NCBI GenBank assembly: GCA_020634565.1
Contig: JACKBN010000017.1
Span: forward strand, 73,773 to 137,772
Length of the DNA: 64,000 nucleotides
Source of the DNA: Ardenticatenaceae bacterium
GTDB lineage: Bacteria > Chloroflexota > Anaerolineae > Promineifilales > Promineifilaceae
Direction of reading: 5' to 3'
A program made the translations under genes and the position numbers. The notes under the pieces are model-generated. The model was not told the origin of the DNA. It did no database searches and worked only from the letters and a program-made list of their open reading frames with translations. This document shows positions 24,425 through 32,290 of the stretch, in pieces; position 1 is the stretch's first letter, and each line of letters starts with the position of its first letter.

Positions 24425-26914
24425 TTAAGCCTGCGAGAGGGTATTGAGAATGCGATCGGCTTCGTCGAGGGCGGGTTGGTAGGCGTAGGGCGGGCCGTCG
24501 CAGAAGGCGTAGTCGTGGGCAGTTTGGGCGTAGCGGCGAGCGGCGGCGGTGTCACCCGCGTCCAGGGCCAGGAGGGCCAGATGGTTGTGAATGTCGGCCA
24601 GGTCGAGGACGTAGCCGGAACGCTGGGCAATGGTGAGGGCTTGTTGGGCGTAATCCATTGACCGCGGTAGGGGTGTTTCGCGAAACGCCCCTACCGATTG
24701 GGCGCGGGACAGGCGGGCCTGGGCCAGCAGGATGGCTGGTTCCCGTTCAACCAGGTTGATGGCCCGGCAGCGGCGCAGCGCTTCGTCGAGGCGGGTTTGG
24801 CTTTCTGGATAGTTACCCTGCGCCAGCGCTGCCCAGCCCATAAGCCATTCCGCCCTTATCTGATCCCTTGCATTTTGGCGGTTAGTCGCTATTTTGTACG
24901 CTTCCTGGGCCGCAGGCTGCGCCGCCGCGCCGTTCCCTTGTAGCAAGGCGGAAAGCGCCCGGTTGGCCCAGATAATGCCTTGGCTTTGAATTTTGTCGTC
25001 AGCCGTGAACAGTTCCAGAGCGGTGTCTAGTTCGACGGCAGATTTGGTCCAATCGCCGCAGGTGGCTAGCAAACGGCCGTATTGCTCTTGCCCCACCGCC
25101 TCTTGAAAGCGATCTTCCATTTCCTGGCAGAGAGCAATACTGCGGCGCAGGTTGTCGACCGCCGCCACCAGTGCGCCAATTTGCATTTGTGCCAAAGATG
25201 CCAGATTGCCGAGGCCAACGGCCATATTCTTTTTGTCGCCCTGTTTCTCCCGAATGGCAATTTGTTGTTGGAAAAGCGGAACGGCCGCTGACGGCCGTCC
25301 CGCCAAACTATAACTGTTCCCAAATGCAGCCAATGCCCACGCTTGATCGCTTTCCTTGCTCAAACGAGGCGGTTTATCCTCTCCGTCGAGAAATAAGGCT
25401 TGCAGCAGTTCAATCATTTGCTGATACGCGCCCAATTGATAATACATGGCATTGTGCAGCCGGTCGCGGAAAAGAACCCAGGCATCGTCGTACCGTTCGG
25501 CGCGGGTCAGGTGGTGGTACAGTTCAATTGTTGGGGCCAGGTCGCCCAGGCTGGTTATCTTGGGCGGTTGCGGCGCAGCCTCAAAATAGACAATCAACTG
25601 CACATGGACGGCAGCGCGGTCAGCCAGCCGCTCGTAGGCGTAGCGGCGGGCAATGGGGTGGAGGTCAAAGGTGACCGGGTGAGCGGGTGAAGGGGTGGGC
25701 GACCTCTGGTCGCTGGGGTGTACCGGTGCGGTAGCGCGTTGCAGGAGGCCGCGCTGTTCGAGCAGGTGGAGGTTGGCCCGGGTGTGGCGGTTGTCGCCAA
25801 AGACGGCGGCAATCGTTTCCCAGGGCACGGCGGCGCGGAAGGCGGCCAGTCGGCCCAGGGTAATTTGGGCGGCGGGCGGCAGGTTGTCGTAGGCACGCTG
25901 CAAGATGTGCTGCCGCCGCCCCAGCAGGTCGTGGGTCGGGTCGTAGTTGGCCACGGCGCGCAGGTCGTTGGGGGCCACAAAATCGTGGGCGGCGGTCCCG
26001 GCCAACAGGGCCATGCAAAAAGGGTGGTACTCCAGCGGTTCGCAAACCGCCTTCACCTCGGCGGGTGTCGCCTGGATGCCCCATTCGCTAAAAAAGCGCA
26101 CGGCGTCGGCCGGGTCCAGCCCGGTTAAATCGCGGCGGCCAATGCGGGCGGGCAGCCTGTTGCCCCGCCCCAACAGCTCTTGCGGCATCAGGCGGGTACT
26201 CATCAGCGTTTTGCTGCCGTTGTTCAGTTGGGACAATCCCACTAGCAGGTCGCCAGCAACGGGATCGACACATTCAAGCGCCCGCTGCACCTGCTGTTCT
26301 TCATCCCCCTGGTAGGCGGCGTTCAGCCCGCTGTAGGCCCGCAGCAGCCGCTCCGCCCCATCCAGAACAATGAGGGCAGGCGTGGCGGCCAACCGTTCCA
26401 GCAGACGGTTGAGCTGGACCCGCTTGCTGCCCAGTTCGGTTGGCTTCTCACCCAAAAATTCAAGCACGTCGGTCAGAAAAGTGTCTACCTGCCCCGTCTC
26501 ATAAAAGCCGTGCCAGATGATGAGCTTAAACGGCTGCTCGGCCCGCGCTTTGACCGTTTCCAGCCAGTGCCAGGTCAGGGCGCTTTTGCCCGTCCCGCCC
26601 AGGGCGACGATGACAAACATGGGTCGGCTGGCGTCGGCCTGCCAGTCGTCCAGCTCTTGTAGTTCCTTTTTGCGCCCTACGAATTGGCTGGCGAGGTTGT
26701 AACGGCCGTGTTCGTAGATGCGCACGCCTTCTTCTTCTGGAGCGGCAGCGGGTTGATTGGTAATGTATTGGTGGACAATCTTGTTGCCCATTACTTTATC
26801 GCCGCCAGCCTTATCCCCGCCTACATAATCCCCTTGCGTTTGAATGGAAGGGGTCGGGTCGGGCTGTCCGCTACTTGCTTGGCGTGACGGGTCTGGTTTT
26901 TGCGATTCATTCAT
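24425..26914 (-). CDS. STAND NTPase with TPR repeats and GDYVGGDK N-terminus
   Basis: 829 residues from ATG 26914; a GTG at 26947 is less likely. Residues 27-45 carry QGDYVGGDKAGGDKVMGNKI, a glycine-aspartate repeat typical of linkers in bacterial STAND and effector-associated proteins. QFVGRKKELQEL opens the NTPase, with Walker A ALGGTGKSALT (106-111) and Walker B ALIVLDGAE. A winged helix (GRLAAFRAAVPWETIAAVFG) and TPRs fill the C-terminal half. Such proteins oligomerise on ligand binding. No effector domain is fused here, so a partner is likely. Two dispersed repeats lie inside the coding sequence. Confidence 0.8.
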   Translation of the reverse strand: MNESQKPDPSRQASSGQPDPTPSIQTQGDYVGGDKAGGDKVMGNKIVHQYITNQPAAAPEEEGVRIYEHGRYNLASQFVGRKKELQELDDWQADASRPMFVIVALGGTGKSALTWHWLETVKARAEQPFKLIIWHGFYETGQVDTFLTDVLEFLGEKPTELGSKRVQLNRLLERLAATPALIVLDGAERLLRAYSGLNAAYQGDEEQQVQRALECVDPVAGDLLVGLSQLNNGSKTLMSTRLMPQELLGRGNRLPARIGRRDLTGLDPADAVRFFSEWGIQATPAEVKAVCEPLEYHPFCMALLAGTAAHDFVAPNDLRAVANYDPTHDLLGRRQHILQRAYDNLPPAAQITLGRLAAFRAAVPWETIAAVFGDNRHTRANLHLLEQRGLLQRATAPVHPSDQRSPTPSPAHPVTFDLHPIARRYAYERLADRAAVHVQLIVYFEAAPQPPKITSLGDLAPTIELYHHLTRAERYDDAWVLFRDRLHNAMYYQLGAYQQMIELLQALFLDGEDKPPRLSKESDQAWALAAFGNSYSLAGRPSAAVPLFQQQIAIREKQGDKKNMAVGLGNLASLAQMQIGALVAAVDNLRRSIALCQEMEDRFQEAVGQEQYGRLLATCGDWTKSAVELDTALELFTADDKIQSQGIIWANRALSALLQGNGAAAQPAAQEAYKIATNRQNARDQIRAEWLMGWAALAQGNYPESQTRLDEALRRCRAINLVEREPAILLAQARLSRAQSVGAFRETPLPRSMDYAQQALTIAQRSGYVLDLADIHNHLALLALDAGDTAAARRYAQTAHDYAFCDGPPYAYQPALDEADRILNTLSQA
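24665..24696. repeat. Palindromic repeat inside the STAND gene
   Basis: CGGTAGGGGTGTTTCG and CGAAACGCCCCTACCG are adjacent inverted arms with one wobble. They encode the residues SVGAFRETPLPRS between two TPRs. GTAGGGGC-type palindromes also occur in the spacer near 27135. Confidence 0.7.
25676..25712. repeat. GGTGAnnGGGTGA repeat tract inside the STAND gene
   Basis: GACCGGGTGAGCGGGTGAAG belongs to the same GTCACC/GGTGAC family that forms hairpins near 18800 and 40205-40276. Here it encodes RSPTPSPAHPVT between two domains. Confidence 0.55.
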
Positions 26915-27134
26915 GCTTGCTGGTTCCCAAAAATTGGCACTTTGCACAGGATAACGATGATTTACATTGTAGCCAGAACACGAGCAAACTTCAATGCGGC
27001 ATTGGGGAATCGCATATGCTTGTCGTCCGCCGGAGGCTGAAGCCGTCCGGCTAGTTGTGGAAGCCCAAATGGGCTACCCAATTAGGCTTGAAGGGCCTTT
27101 GCATTTTCAGAATTAAAACAGGGAAAGCGTTTAG

Positions 27135-27191
27135 GTAGGGGCAGATCCCCGTGTCTGCCCCAGTTTGGGCGCACACGGGGGTGCGCCCCTA
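27135..27191. repeat. Paired GTAGGGGC hairpins
   Basis: GTAGGGGCAGA... with TCTGCCCC, then GGGCGCAC... with GTGCGCCCCTAC, form two adjacent hairpins. The rest of the 345-base divergent spacer 26948-27291 holds a CCGGAGGCTGAAGCCG-type palindrome and no recognisable gene. Confidence 0.55.
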
Positions 27192-27291
27192 CGGTAATTT
27201 GCGAATTGGTGCTAAAGATTGGTCAACTTTGGCAACCTGGCTTACGATCAGCGCCATTACCGATGCAACAGCAACAAAGAGCTAAATAGTT

Positions 27292-28155
27292 ATGTCAACA
27301 AATAAGCTGGACACGCCCCTGGCGGCAGAAATTTTATCGTTTTTAGGCGTCAAAGCGACGGCGCCAACCTTGCCCGTGCTGGAAGCATTGCTGGCGGCGT
27401 ATTACCAAACGGTGCCGTGGGAAAGTGTGTTTCGCATTGTGCAGCGAGCAGACCAGGGCACACCACGCTGGCCCGAGCAATTCTGGCACGAAGCAATGAC
27501 GCAAGGCAGTGGCGGCACCTGCTTTGAGAGCAACTACGCCTTCTTTGCCCTGCTGCAAACACTCGGCTACGAGGGCTACCTGACGCTCAACAACATGGGG
27601 GATTCCATCGGCTGCCACACGGCAATTGTGATTGTGCTGGACGGCCGTAAATGGCTGGTAGACGTCGGGCTGCCGATTTATGCACTGCTGCCCATCAGCA
27701 GCCGGGGCGTGATGCACCGCAGCTCCCCCTTTTTGCATTACACGGTGCGCCCGGACGGCAGCCAACAGGCCGCCACATACCAAATCGAACGCCGCCCGCA
27801 TCCCAAACAAAACGCGTTCACGTTGATCGATGAACCGGTGGACGACGCCACCTATCGCGCCGCCGCCGCAAATGATTACGGCGAAAATGGCCTCTTCCTC
27901 GATTTTGTCATTATCAACAAGGTGATTAACCAACAGGCGTGGCGCTTCAACATGGTGGAACGGCCGTGGGCGCTGAACCGCTTTGAATGGGGCCAGAAGT
28001 TTGATACAGTTCTGGGAAACAATGCAGCAACAGACGTAGCAAAACATTTTGGGATGGAAACGGCCGTTGTGCAACGCGCCTTTGCCCTCACCCAACACAA
28101 CTTTCCTAATAAACAAATCACCGCGGAGAACGCAGAGGACGCGAAGGAATTTTAG
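27292..28155 (+). CDS. nat: Arylamine N-acetyltransferase
   Basis: 287 residues. The Cys-His-Asp triad is visible: GGTCFESNYAFF (C77), GCHTAIVIV (H109) and WLVDVG (D124), with the family text around it. The enzyme moves acetyl groups from acetyl-CoA to arylamines or hydrazines through a cysteine thioester. The final dozen residues (ITAENAEDAKEF) are encoded by an ACCGCGGAGAACGC repeat that continues into the spacer, so the native C-terminus was probably replaced when the repeat moved in. It is the first of four genes in a row on this strand. Confidence 0.88.
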   Translation: MSTNKLDTPLAAEILSFLGVKATAPTLPVLEALLAAYYQTVPWESVFRIVQRADQGTPRWPEQFWHEAMTQGSGGTCFESNYAFFALLQTLGYEGYLTLNNMGDSIGCHTAIVIVLDGRKWLVDVGLPIYALLPISSRGVMHRSSPFLHYTVRPDGSQQAATYQIERRPHPKQNAFTLIDEPVDDATYRAAAANDYGENGLFLDFVIINKVINQQAWRFNMVERPWALNRFEWGQKFDTVLGNNAATDVAKHFGMETAVVQRAFALTQHNFPNKQITAENAEDAKEF

Positions 28156-28188
28156 AAAAAGCTCTGGGAACTCTGCGCACTCTGCGGT
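28120..28188. repeat. ACCGCGGAGAACGC hairpin repeat at the end of the NAT gene
   Basis: ACCGCGGAGAACGCAGAGGA pairs with the later CTCTGCGCACTCTGCGGT. It supplies the stop codon of the NAT gene and most of the spacer to the next gene. Confidence 0.65.
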
Positions 28189-28198
28189 AAAAATAAAT

Positions 28199-28807
28199 AT
28201 GCGAAAACCAAAACCATACAAAAGTAAACCCAAAAAGAAGATCGTTCCACGCCAGCGCAACGGCGATTACCGCATTTTTGTGGGGGCCTTCCCTGAAGGG
28301 GAAGAAATCGAGCAAATCCAGGCGCTGCGCGAACAGTTCGACTGGAAAACATCCCAGATCACCCCGCCGCACGTAACCTTGGCCGGCACCTACTGGCGCA
28401 CGGGCCAGCCCAACGCAACCAATGAAGGGCTGCTCATTGAAAAACTAACGGCCCTGGCTCCCTACCTCAAACCGCTGACGCTGCACCTGGGTGGCATCTA
28501 CACCTTCGGCCAGCGCGTCATTTATTTGGGGGTGCAGCCCACAGACAATATGCTGGCTATCCGAAATTCACTCCTGAGCCTGATGGGTAAAGACAAGCAC
28601 CGCCAGTTTAAGCCGCACCTGACGCTGGCCATGCGGCTGGAAGGGGAACCATTCAACGCAGCGTTGGCCGAATTGCAGCGGACAGAGTGGGAAAACGGCC
28701 GTTTCACCACCCCCATCCACGAACTGCGCCTGATGCAGCGTGGCCCCAGCGACCCCGCCTGGCGCACCATCCACACCATTCCGCTCAAGGCACAGGCACC
28801 CGCCTGA
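28199..28807 (+). CDS. thpR: RNA 2',3'-cyclic phosphodiesterase (2H family)
   Basis: 202 residues with the two HxT motifs of the 2H phosphoesterase fold: PPHVTLAG (H58) and KPHLTLAM (H140). Family members open 2',3'-cyclic phosphates and can ligate tRNA halves in vitro. The first 20 residues are rich in Lys and Pro and may bind RNA. The frame is open upstream, but the NAT stop at 28155 and the family start favour ATG 28199. The stop TGA overlaps the next ATG in TGATG. Confidence 0.85.
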   Translation: MRKPKPYKSKPKKKIVPRQRNGDYRIFVGAFPEGEEIEQIQALREQFDWKTSQITPPHVTLAGTYWRTGQPNATNEGLLIEKLTALAPYLKPLTLHLGGIYTFGQRVIYLGVQPTDNMLAIRNSLLSLMGKDKHRQFKPHLTLAMRLEGEPFNAALAELQRTEWENGRFTTPIHELRLMQRGPSDPAWRTIHTIPLKAQAPA

Positions 28808-29289
28808 TGCCGCCCACCATCCAGCTGCGCGATGTGGTGGACGCCGATATGCCCATCTTTTTTGCCCAGCAAAAAGAGCCCGCCGGGGTGCAGATGGCCG
28901 CCTTCACCGCCAAAGACCCCAACGATCGGGTCGCTTTTGACAGCCAGTGGGCCAGCATTCGGGCCGATAGAGGCATTACGCTGCAAACCATTCTCTACGA
29001 AGAAGCAGTTGCGGGCACCATTCTGTGCCACAGCTGGTTTGGCGCACCGGAAATCAGCTATTGGTTGGGAGAGGCGTTTTGGGGCAAGGGCATTGCCACG
29101 GCCGCTTTGCAACAGTTCCTCAAGCAAGTGACGGTACGGCCGTTGCTGGCCCGCGTCGCCCACGATAACGTTGGCTCCCTGCGCGTGCTGCAAAAGTGCA
29201 ACTTTGTCATCACCGCCCAGGAAAAAGGCTTTGCCCAGGCGCGCGGCCAAAAAATCCCCGAATACATTCTCACGCTCAATGATGCCTGA
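28807..29289 (+). CDS. GNAT-family N-acetyltransferase
   Basis: 160 residues with the RimJ-like pattern: ISYWLGEAFWGKGIATAALQQFL, which holds the acetyl-CoA pyrophosphate loop (GKGIAT), and NVGSLRVLQKCNF before the last strand. The substrate is unknown. It is coupled to the ThpR gene by a one-base stop-start overlap and overlaps the next gene by about 11 bases. Confidence 0.85.
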   Translation: MPPTIQLRDVVDADMPIFFAQQKEPAGVQMAAFTAKDPNDRVAFDSQWASIRADRGITLQTILYEEAVAGTILCHSWFGAPEISYWLGEAFWGKGIATAALQQFLKQVTVRPLLARVAHDNVGSLRVLQKCNFVITAQEKGFAQARGQKIPEYILTLNDA

Positions 29290-30103
29290 ACCGCAGCAGC
29301 GAACCCTCAACGGCGTGTCGTACAGCGCCAGCCAAACCGGCCCCGCAGATGCCCCCGCCCTGCTTTTGCTGCATGGCTTCACCGGCAGCAGCGAAAATTG
29401 GGCCGCGCATCAGGCCGTATTCAGTGAGCAGTTTTCCGTGGTCAGTGTGGATATTTTGGGACACGGCCGTTCCGCCTCTCCGCCTGATCCTAATCGCTAC
29501 ACGATGTCCCACGTGGCAGCTGACCTGATCGCCCTGCTAGACCAATGGCAAATTGCGCAAACGAACCTGTTGGGCTATTCGATGGGCGGACGACTGGCGC
29601 TTTATCTAGCCTGCCACTATCCAGAGCGATTTAGTCGGCTCATTCTGGAAAGCAGCTCGCCGGGCCTGGCCACGGCGGCGGAACAAATTGCCCGTCGCCA
29701 AAGCGATGAGGCGCTGGCCGACTGGATTGAAACACACGGCATTGACGCTTTTGTCGCACGCTGGGAAGCGCTGCCGCTGTGGGCCAGCCAGGCCCAACTG
29801 ACTGAGGCGGTGCGCCAACGGCTGCACCAGCAGCGACGGCAAAACAACCCGCAGGGATTGGCCAACTCGCTGCGCGGCATGGGCACGGGAGCGCAGCCCT
29901 CGCTTTGGCCCTGCCTGCCCTCGCTGCCACTGCCCACCCTGCTGCTCGCCGGAGAGCTGGACAGCAAATTTGTAGCGATTAATGAGCAAATGGTGGCGCA
30001 ATTACCCAACGGCCGTCTGCACATCATTCCCCAGGCCGGGCACACCACGCACCTGGAACGGCCGCTTTTGTTTCAAACGGCCGTTACCGATTTTTTGGGC
30101 TAA
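29279..30103 (+). CDS. MenH-like alpha/beta hydrolase
   Basis: 274 residues. LLHGFTGSSENW, the nucleophile motif GYSMGGRLALYLA (S101), LPTLLLAGELDSKF and AGHTTHLERP fit the alpha/beta hydrolase triad. GYSMGGRLA is the form found in MenH, which removes pyruvate from SEPHCHC in menaquinone synthesis. No other men gene is in the window, so the exact reaction is uncertain. Two tandem ATGs (29279, 29282) are possible starts. Its stop overlaps the stop of the convergent methyltransferase by four bases. Confidence 0.8.
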   Translation: MMPEPQQRTLNGVSYSASQTGPADAPALLLLHGFTGSSENWAAHQAVFSEQFSVVSVDILGHGRSASPPDPNRYTMSHVAADLIALLDQWQIAQTNLLGYSMGGRLALYLACHYPERFSRLILESSSPGLATAAEQIARRQSDEALADWIETHGIDAFVARWEALPLWASQAQLTEAVRQRLHQQRRQNNPQGLANSLRGMGTGAQPSLWPCLPSLPLPTLLLAGELDSKFVAINEQMVAQLPNGRLHIIPQAGHTTHLERPLLFQTAVTDFLG

Positions 30104-30915
30104 CCCTGGCAGCAAATCATGTGGGAGCGGAAGGGAATTTGGGTACGGCCGTTCGCCTCGTACTGCTGCAACGTATCCGCCACTGTTTCGATGACGGCCT
30201 GCTGCTTGGCGGCGCTGGCGTTGTTAAACCCGTTGGCCATCGGCGTGGCCTGGACGTGGCGCGGCACAAATTCCCGCAGCGCAGGCAGCGGCAAATCGAG
30301 CTGCACAGTTTGCATGTCCACCTGCTCAAAGCCCGCTTCCGCCAGCAGCTCCCGAATCTGCTCGCCGTCGGACAAAGCAAACGCCGCGCCGAGGCCTACG
30401 GCCGTTTCCGGGCCAACATGCTCCGCCATCGCCCCCACTAACGTGTGAAAGTAAGGGTTGTCTTCGATGGGCGTCCACAAGCTGATGGTGATACGGCCGT
30501 TTGCCTTCACCACTCGCTTCATCTCCACCAAACTGGCTAACTTGTCCGGCAAAAATTGCAGCGTCTGGGCACAAAGCACCACGTCTGTCTGCGCTTCGGG
30601 CACGGGCAGGTCCGTGGCGTTGGCCACATGCCAGGCAACGGGTGCCCCCGCCACCGCGGGCAGCGCACGGGCCACCTCAATCATGCTGGCATTCACATCC
30701 ACGCCAGCCACCTGCCCTAACGGCCCAACAACGGGCGCGGCAAAGCGCGCCGCCGCCCCCGTGCCGCAGCCTACATCCACCACGCGCTCGCCCGGCTGCA
30801 AGTCGGCAAACTCAACCAAGGCCTGGGCAAAGGGGCCTAAAATACTGGGGGTCAGAATGGTTTGATAACGCTCGGCAGAATCACGCGCCAACTGCCATTG
30901 ATCCGAAGTTTTCAT
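30100..30915 (-). CDS. Class I SAM-dependent methyltransferase
   Basis: 271 residues. Motif I is VVDVGCGTGAAARFA, followed by VAGVDVNASMIEVA (acidic residue binding the ribose), DVVLCAQTLQFL and a typical RVVKANGRITIS strand, as in UbiE/Menaquinone-type enzymes. The substrate is unknown. GGAGGAAAAG sits before the ATG. It is divergent from the HxlR gene, whose operator lies in the shared 186-base spacer, so it is a candidate target. Confidence 0.85.
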   Translation of the reverse strand: MKTSDQWQLARDSAERYQTILTPSILGPFAQALVEFADLQPGERVVDVGCGTGAAARFAAPVVGPLGQVAGVDVNASMIEVARALPAVAGAPVAWHVANATDLPVPEAQTDVVLCAQTLQFLPDKLASLVEMKRVVKANGRITISLWTPIEDNPYFHTLVGAMAEHVGPETAVGLGAAFALSDGEQIRELLAEAGFEQVDMQTVQLDLPLPALREFVPRHVQATPMANGFNNASAAKQQAVIETVADTLQQYEANGRTQIPFRSHMICCQG

Positions 30916-31028
30916 GGGTCACTTTTCCTCCGTATTGCCACTAAATTTTTGGGGAAACGGCCGTTCTGGTTGAACGGTACAAGTTGTTCCACGGTTTTAA
31001 GAGGATAGCGGGAATGTGCCTGGTTGTA

Positions 31029-31068
31029 TAGTTCAAAGATTGAACTAGAGCGCTATCTGCCCTAAAAT
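31029..31068 (+). promoter_or_regulatory. HxlR promoter with overlapping perfect palindrome
   Basis: TAGTTCAA and TTGAACTA form a perfect 8-bp inverted repeat around AGA (31029-31047). The right arm supplies a TTGAAC -35 element (31040-31045), followed after 17 bases by TAAAAT (31063-31068). A dimeric winged-helix protein bound here would block its own promoter. Confidence 0.65.
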
Positions 31069-31101
31069 GGAGCGTAAGACTCGCGGTACAGGAGTAAGTT
31101 A

Positions 31102-31791
31102 ATGTACAAATACGGACAATATTGCCCCATTGCCAAAGCGGTGGAAATTTTGGGTGACCGCTGGACGTTGCTCATCGTGCGCGATTTGCTAACCGGCACG
31201 CATCATTTTAACGAGCTGGAGCGGGGCCTGCCCGGCATTTCGCGCGGCTTGCTGGCCGACCGCTTGCGCCGTTTGCAGCGGCTGGAACTGGTCGAGAAAG
31301 TTGAACTGGAAAACGGCCGTCAGCGCACCGCCTACTATCTCACCCAAGCAGGCCAGGAATTAAAAACAGTGGTCGATTCGCTGCTGGTTTGGGGGGCACG
31401 CTGGGCTTTTGAAGAGCCGGAAGAAGACGAGTTGGACCCGGTGCTGCTCATGTGGTGGATTCGAGGACGCGTGCGGCAGGATCAGCTGCCAGATGAACAG
31501 GTCGTGGTGCGCTTCGATTTTCAGGGCCCTAGACCGGAAACCTTCTGGCTGCTGCTCAACCGGACAGATGTCTCTATTTGCCTGACCGATCCTGGTTTTG
31601 ACCTTGATCTTTGGGTAACGGCCGATCTGGCCGCGTTTTACCAGGTTTGGCTGGGCCGGCTCACCTTTGCCGAGGTGTTGGCCACCAAACAAGTGATCGT
31701 CGATGGCATTCCGGCCCTGGCGGAAGCGCTGCCCAACTGGTTTGCCTACAGTCTGGCCGCCCCCGCCGTGCGCGCTGCCCAGGAACATTAA
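31102..31791 (+). CDS. HxlR-type regulator with C-terminal SCP2-like domain
   Basis: 229 residues. Residues 1-105 are an HxlR winged helix: YCPIAKAVEILGDRWTLLIVRDLLTG with its conserved cysteine, then FNELERGLPGISRGLLADRLRRL and the wing near RQRTAYYLT. Residues 115-225 (VVVRFDFQG...LDLWVTADLAAFYQVWLGRLTFAEVL) look like an SCP2 sterol-carrier domain that may bind a lipid ligand. HxlR proteins sense electrophiles, oxidants or other small molecules. CAGGAG precedes the ATG. It is followed after three bases by the thiol oxidoreductase gene, consistent with redox sensing. Confidence 0.87.
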   Translation: MYKYGQYCPIAKAVEILGDRWTLLIVRDLLTGTHHFNELERGLPGISRGLLADRLRRLQRLELVEKVELENGRQRTAYYLTQAGQELKTVVDSLLVWGARWAFEEPEEDELDPVLLMWWIRGRVRQDQLPDEQVVVRFDFQGPRPETFWLLLNRTDVSICLTDPGFDLDLWVTADLAAFYQVWLGRLTFAEVLATKQVIVDGIPALAEALPNWFAYSLAAPAVRAAQEH

Positions 31792-31794
31792 GCA

Positions 31795-32196
31795 ATGACC
31801 GAACAGTTAATTCAGCCGCCGTTTATGATTTATGATGGTGACTGCGGCTTTTGAGAAAAATCAGCACGACTTGTAGAGTCGTGGACAAATGGCAAAGTCA
31901 GCCTGCGTCCGTGGCAGGCCATCCCGCAAACGATGGCCCAGCTAGGGCTTACCGATGAAGATGGTTTAACGCAGGCGTGGTTTGTGGATCAAAACGGGCG
32001 TCTTTCCGGTGGGGCAGAGGCGGTGAATCAGTCATTGCGCTATTGCTGGTGGTTACGGCCGTTTACCTACTTTTACCCCTTACCCGGCATTCGCCCGCTG
32101 CAAGATCGCATATATCGTTGGGTTGCCGAAAATCGGTACCGCCTGCCGGGCAGCACGCCTCAATGCGCACTGCCGCCACCAAACAGTAAAAGGTAA
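31795..32196 (+). CDS. DCC-family thiol oxidoreductase with in-frame TGA at CxxC (selenoprotein candidate or pseudogene)
   Basis: The frame from ATG 31795 reads MIYDGDCGF, then TGA (31852-31854), then EKSARLVESW and 114 further open codons ending in PLQDRIYRWVAENRYRLPG, a hallmark of DCC/DUF393 proteins. The family motif is DGDCGFC, so TGA replaces exactly the second cysteine, a position where selenocysteine could substitute. No frameshift or other damage is visible across the 133 codons. A 7-bp stem-loop lies just downstream (see 31865-31883). The other reading is one nonsense change (TGC or TGT to TGA) in a pseudogene. The gene sits 3 bases after the HxlR stop. Confidence 0.6.
31865..31883 (+). 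promoter_or_regulatory. Candidate bacterial SECIS stem-loop
   Basis: CACGACT pairs perfectly with AGTCGTG around the loop TGTAG. The loop starts 18 bases after the TGA and has G in its second position. This fits the published general form of bacterial SECIS elements: short stem, small apical loop with an early G, loop some 16-37 bases from the UGA. The stem must also satisfy the protein code, so chance is not excluded. Confidence 0.4.
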
Positions 32197-32202
32197 ATCA
32201 CT

Positions 32203-32284
32203 AAGCGATCCATTGGCAAAAAGATTGGATCAATTTGTTCAGATGGTGCTTGATCATGATACACAATTGGTCCAATCTCTGCTT
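32203..32284. repeat. AGATTGGACCAATT repeat, copy 2
   Basis: CATTGGCAAAAAGATTGGATCAATT and AATTGGTCCAATCTCTGC form the inverted arms about 33 bases apart. It lies between the convergent DCC and glyS genes. Confidence 0.7.
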
Positions 32285-32290
32285 TTATGG

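Noticed and set aside
24114..24428. 104-codon frame in the convergent spacer
   Set aside because: Made almost wholly of dispersed repeats; the same peptide text (LAKRLDQF...) recurs at other repeat copies.
24425..26914. STAND protein as a complete Avs or similar defence gene
   Set aside because: No nuclease, protease or other effector domain is fused or adjacent, so only a STAND-TPR sensor can be claimed.
31933..32196. Separate 87-codon gene downstream of the TGA
   Set aside because: It is in frame with the DCC start at 31795 and encodes only the C-terminal part of that family; no ribosome binding site precedes it.
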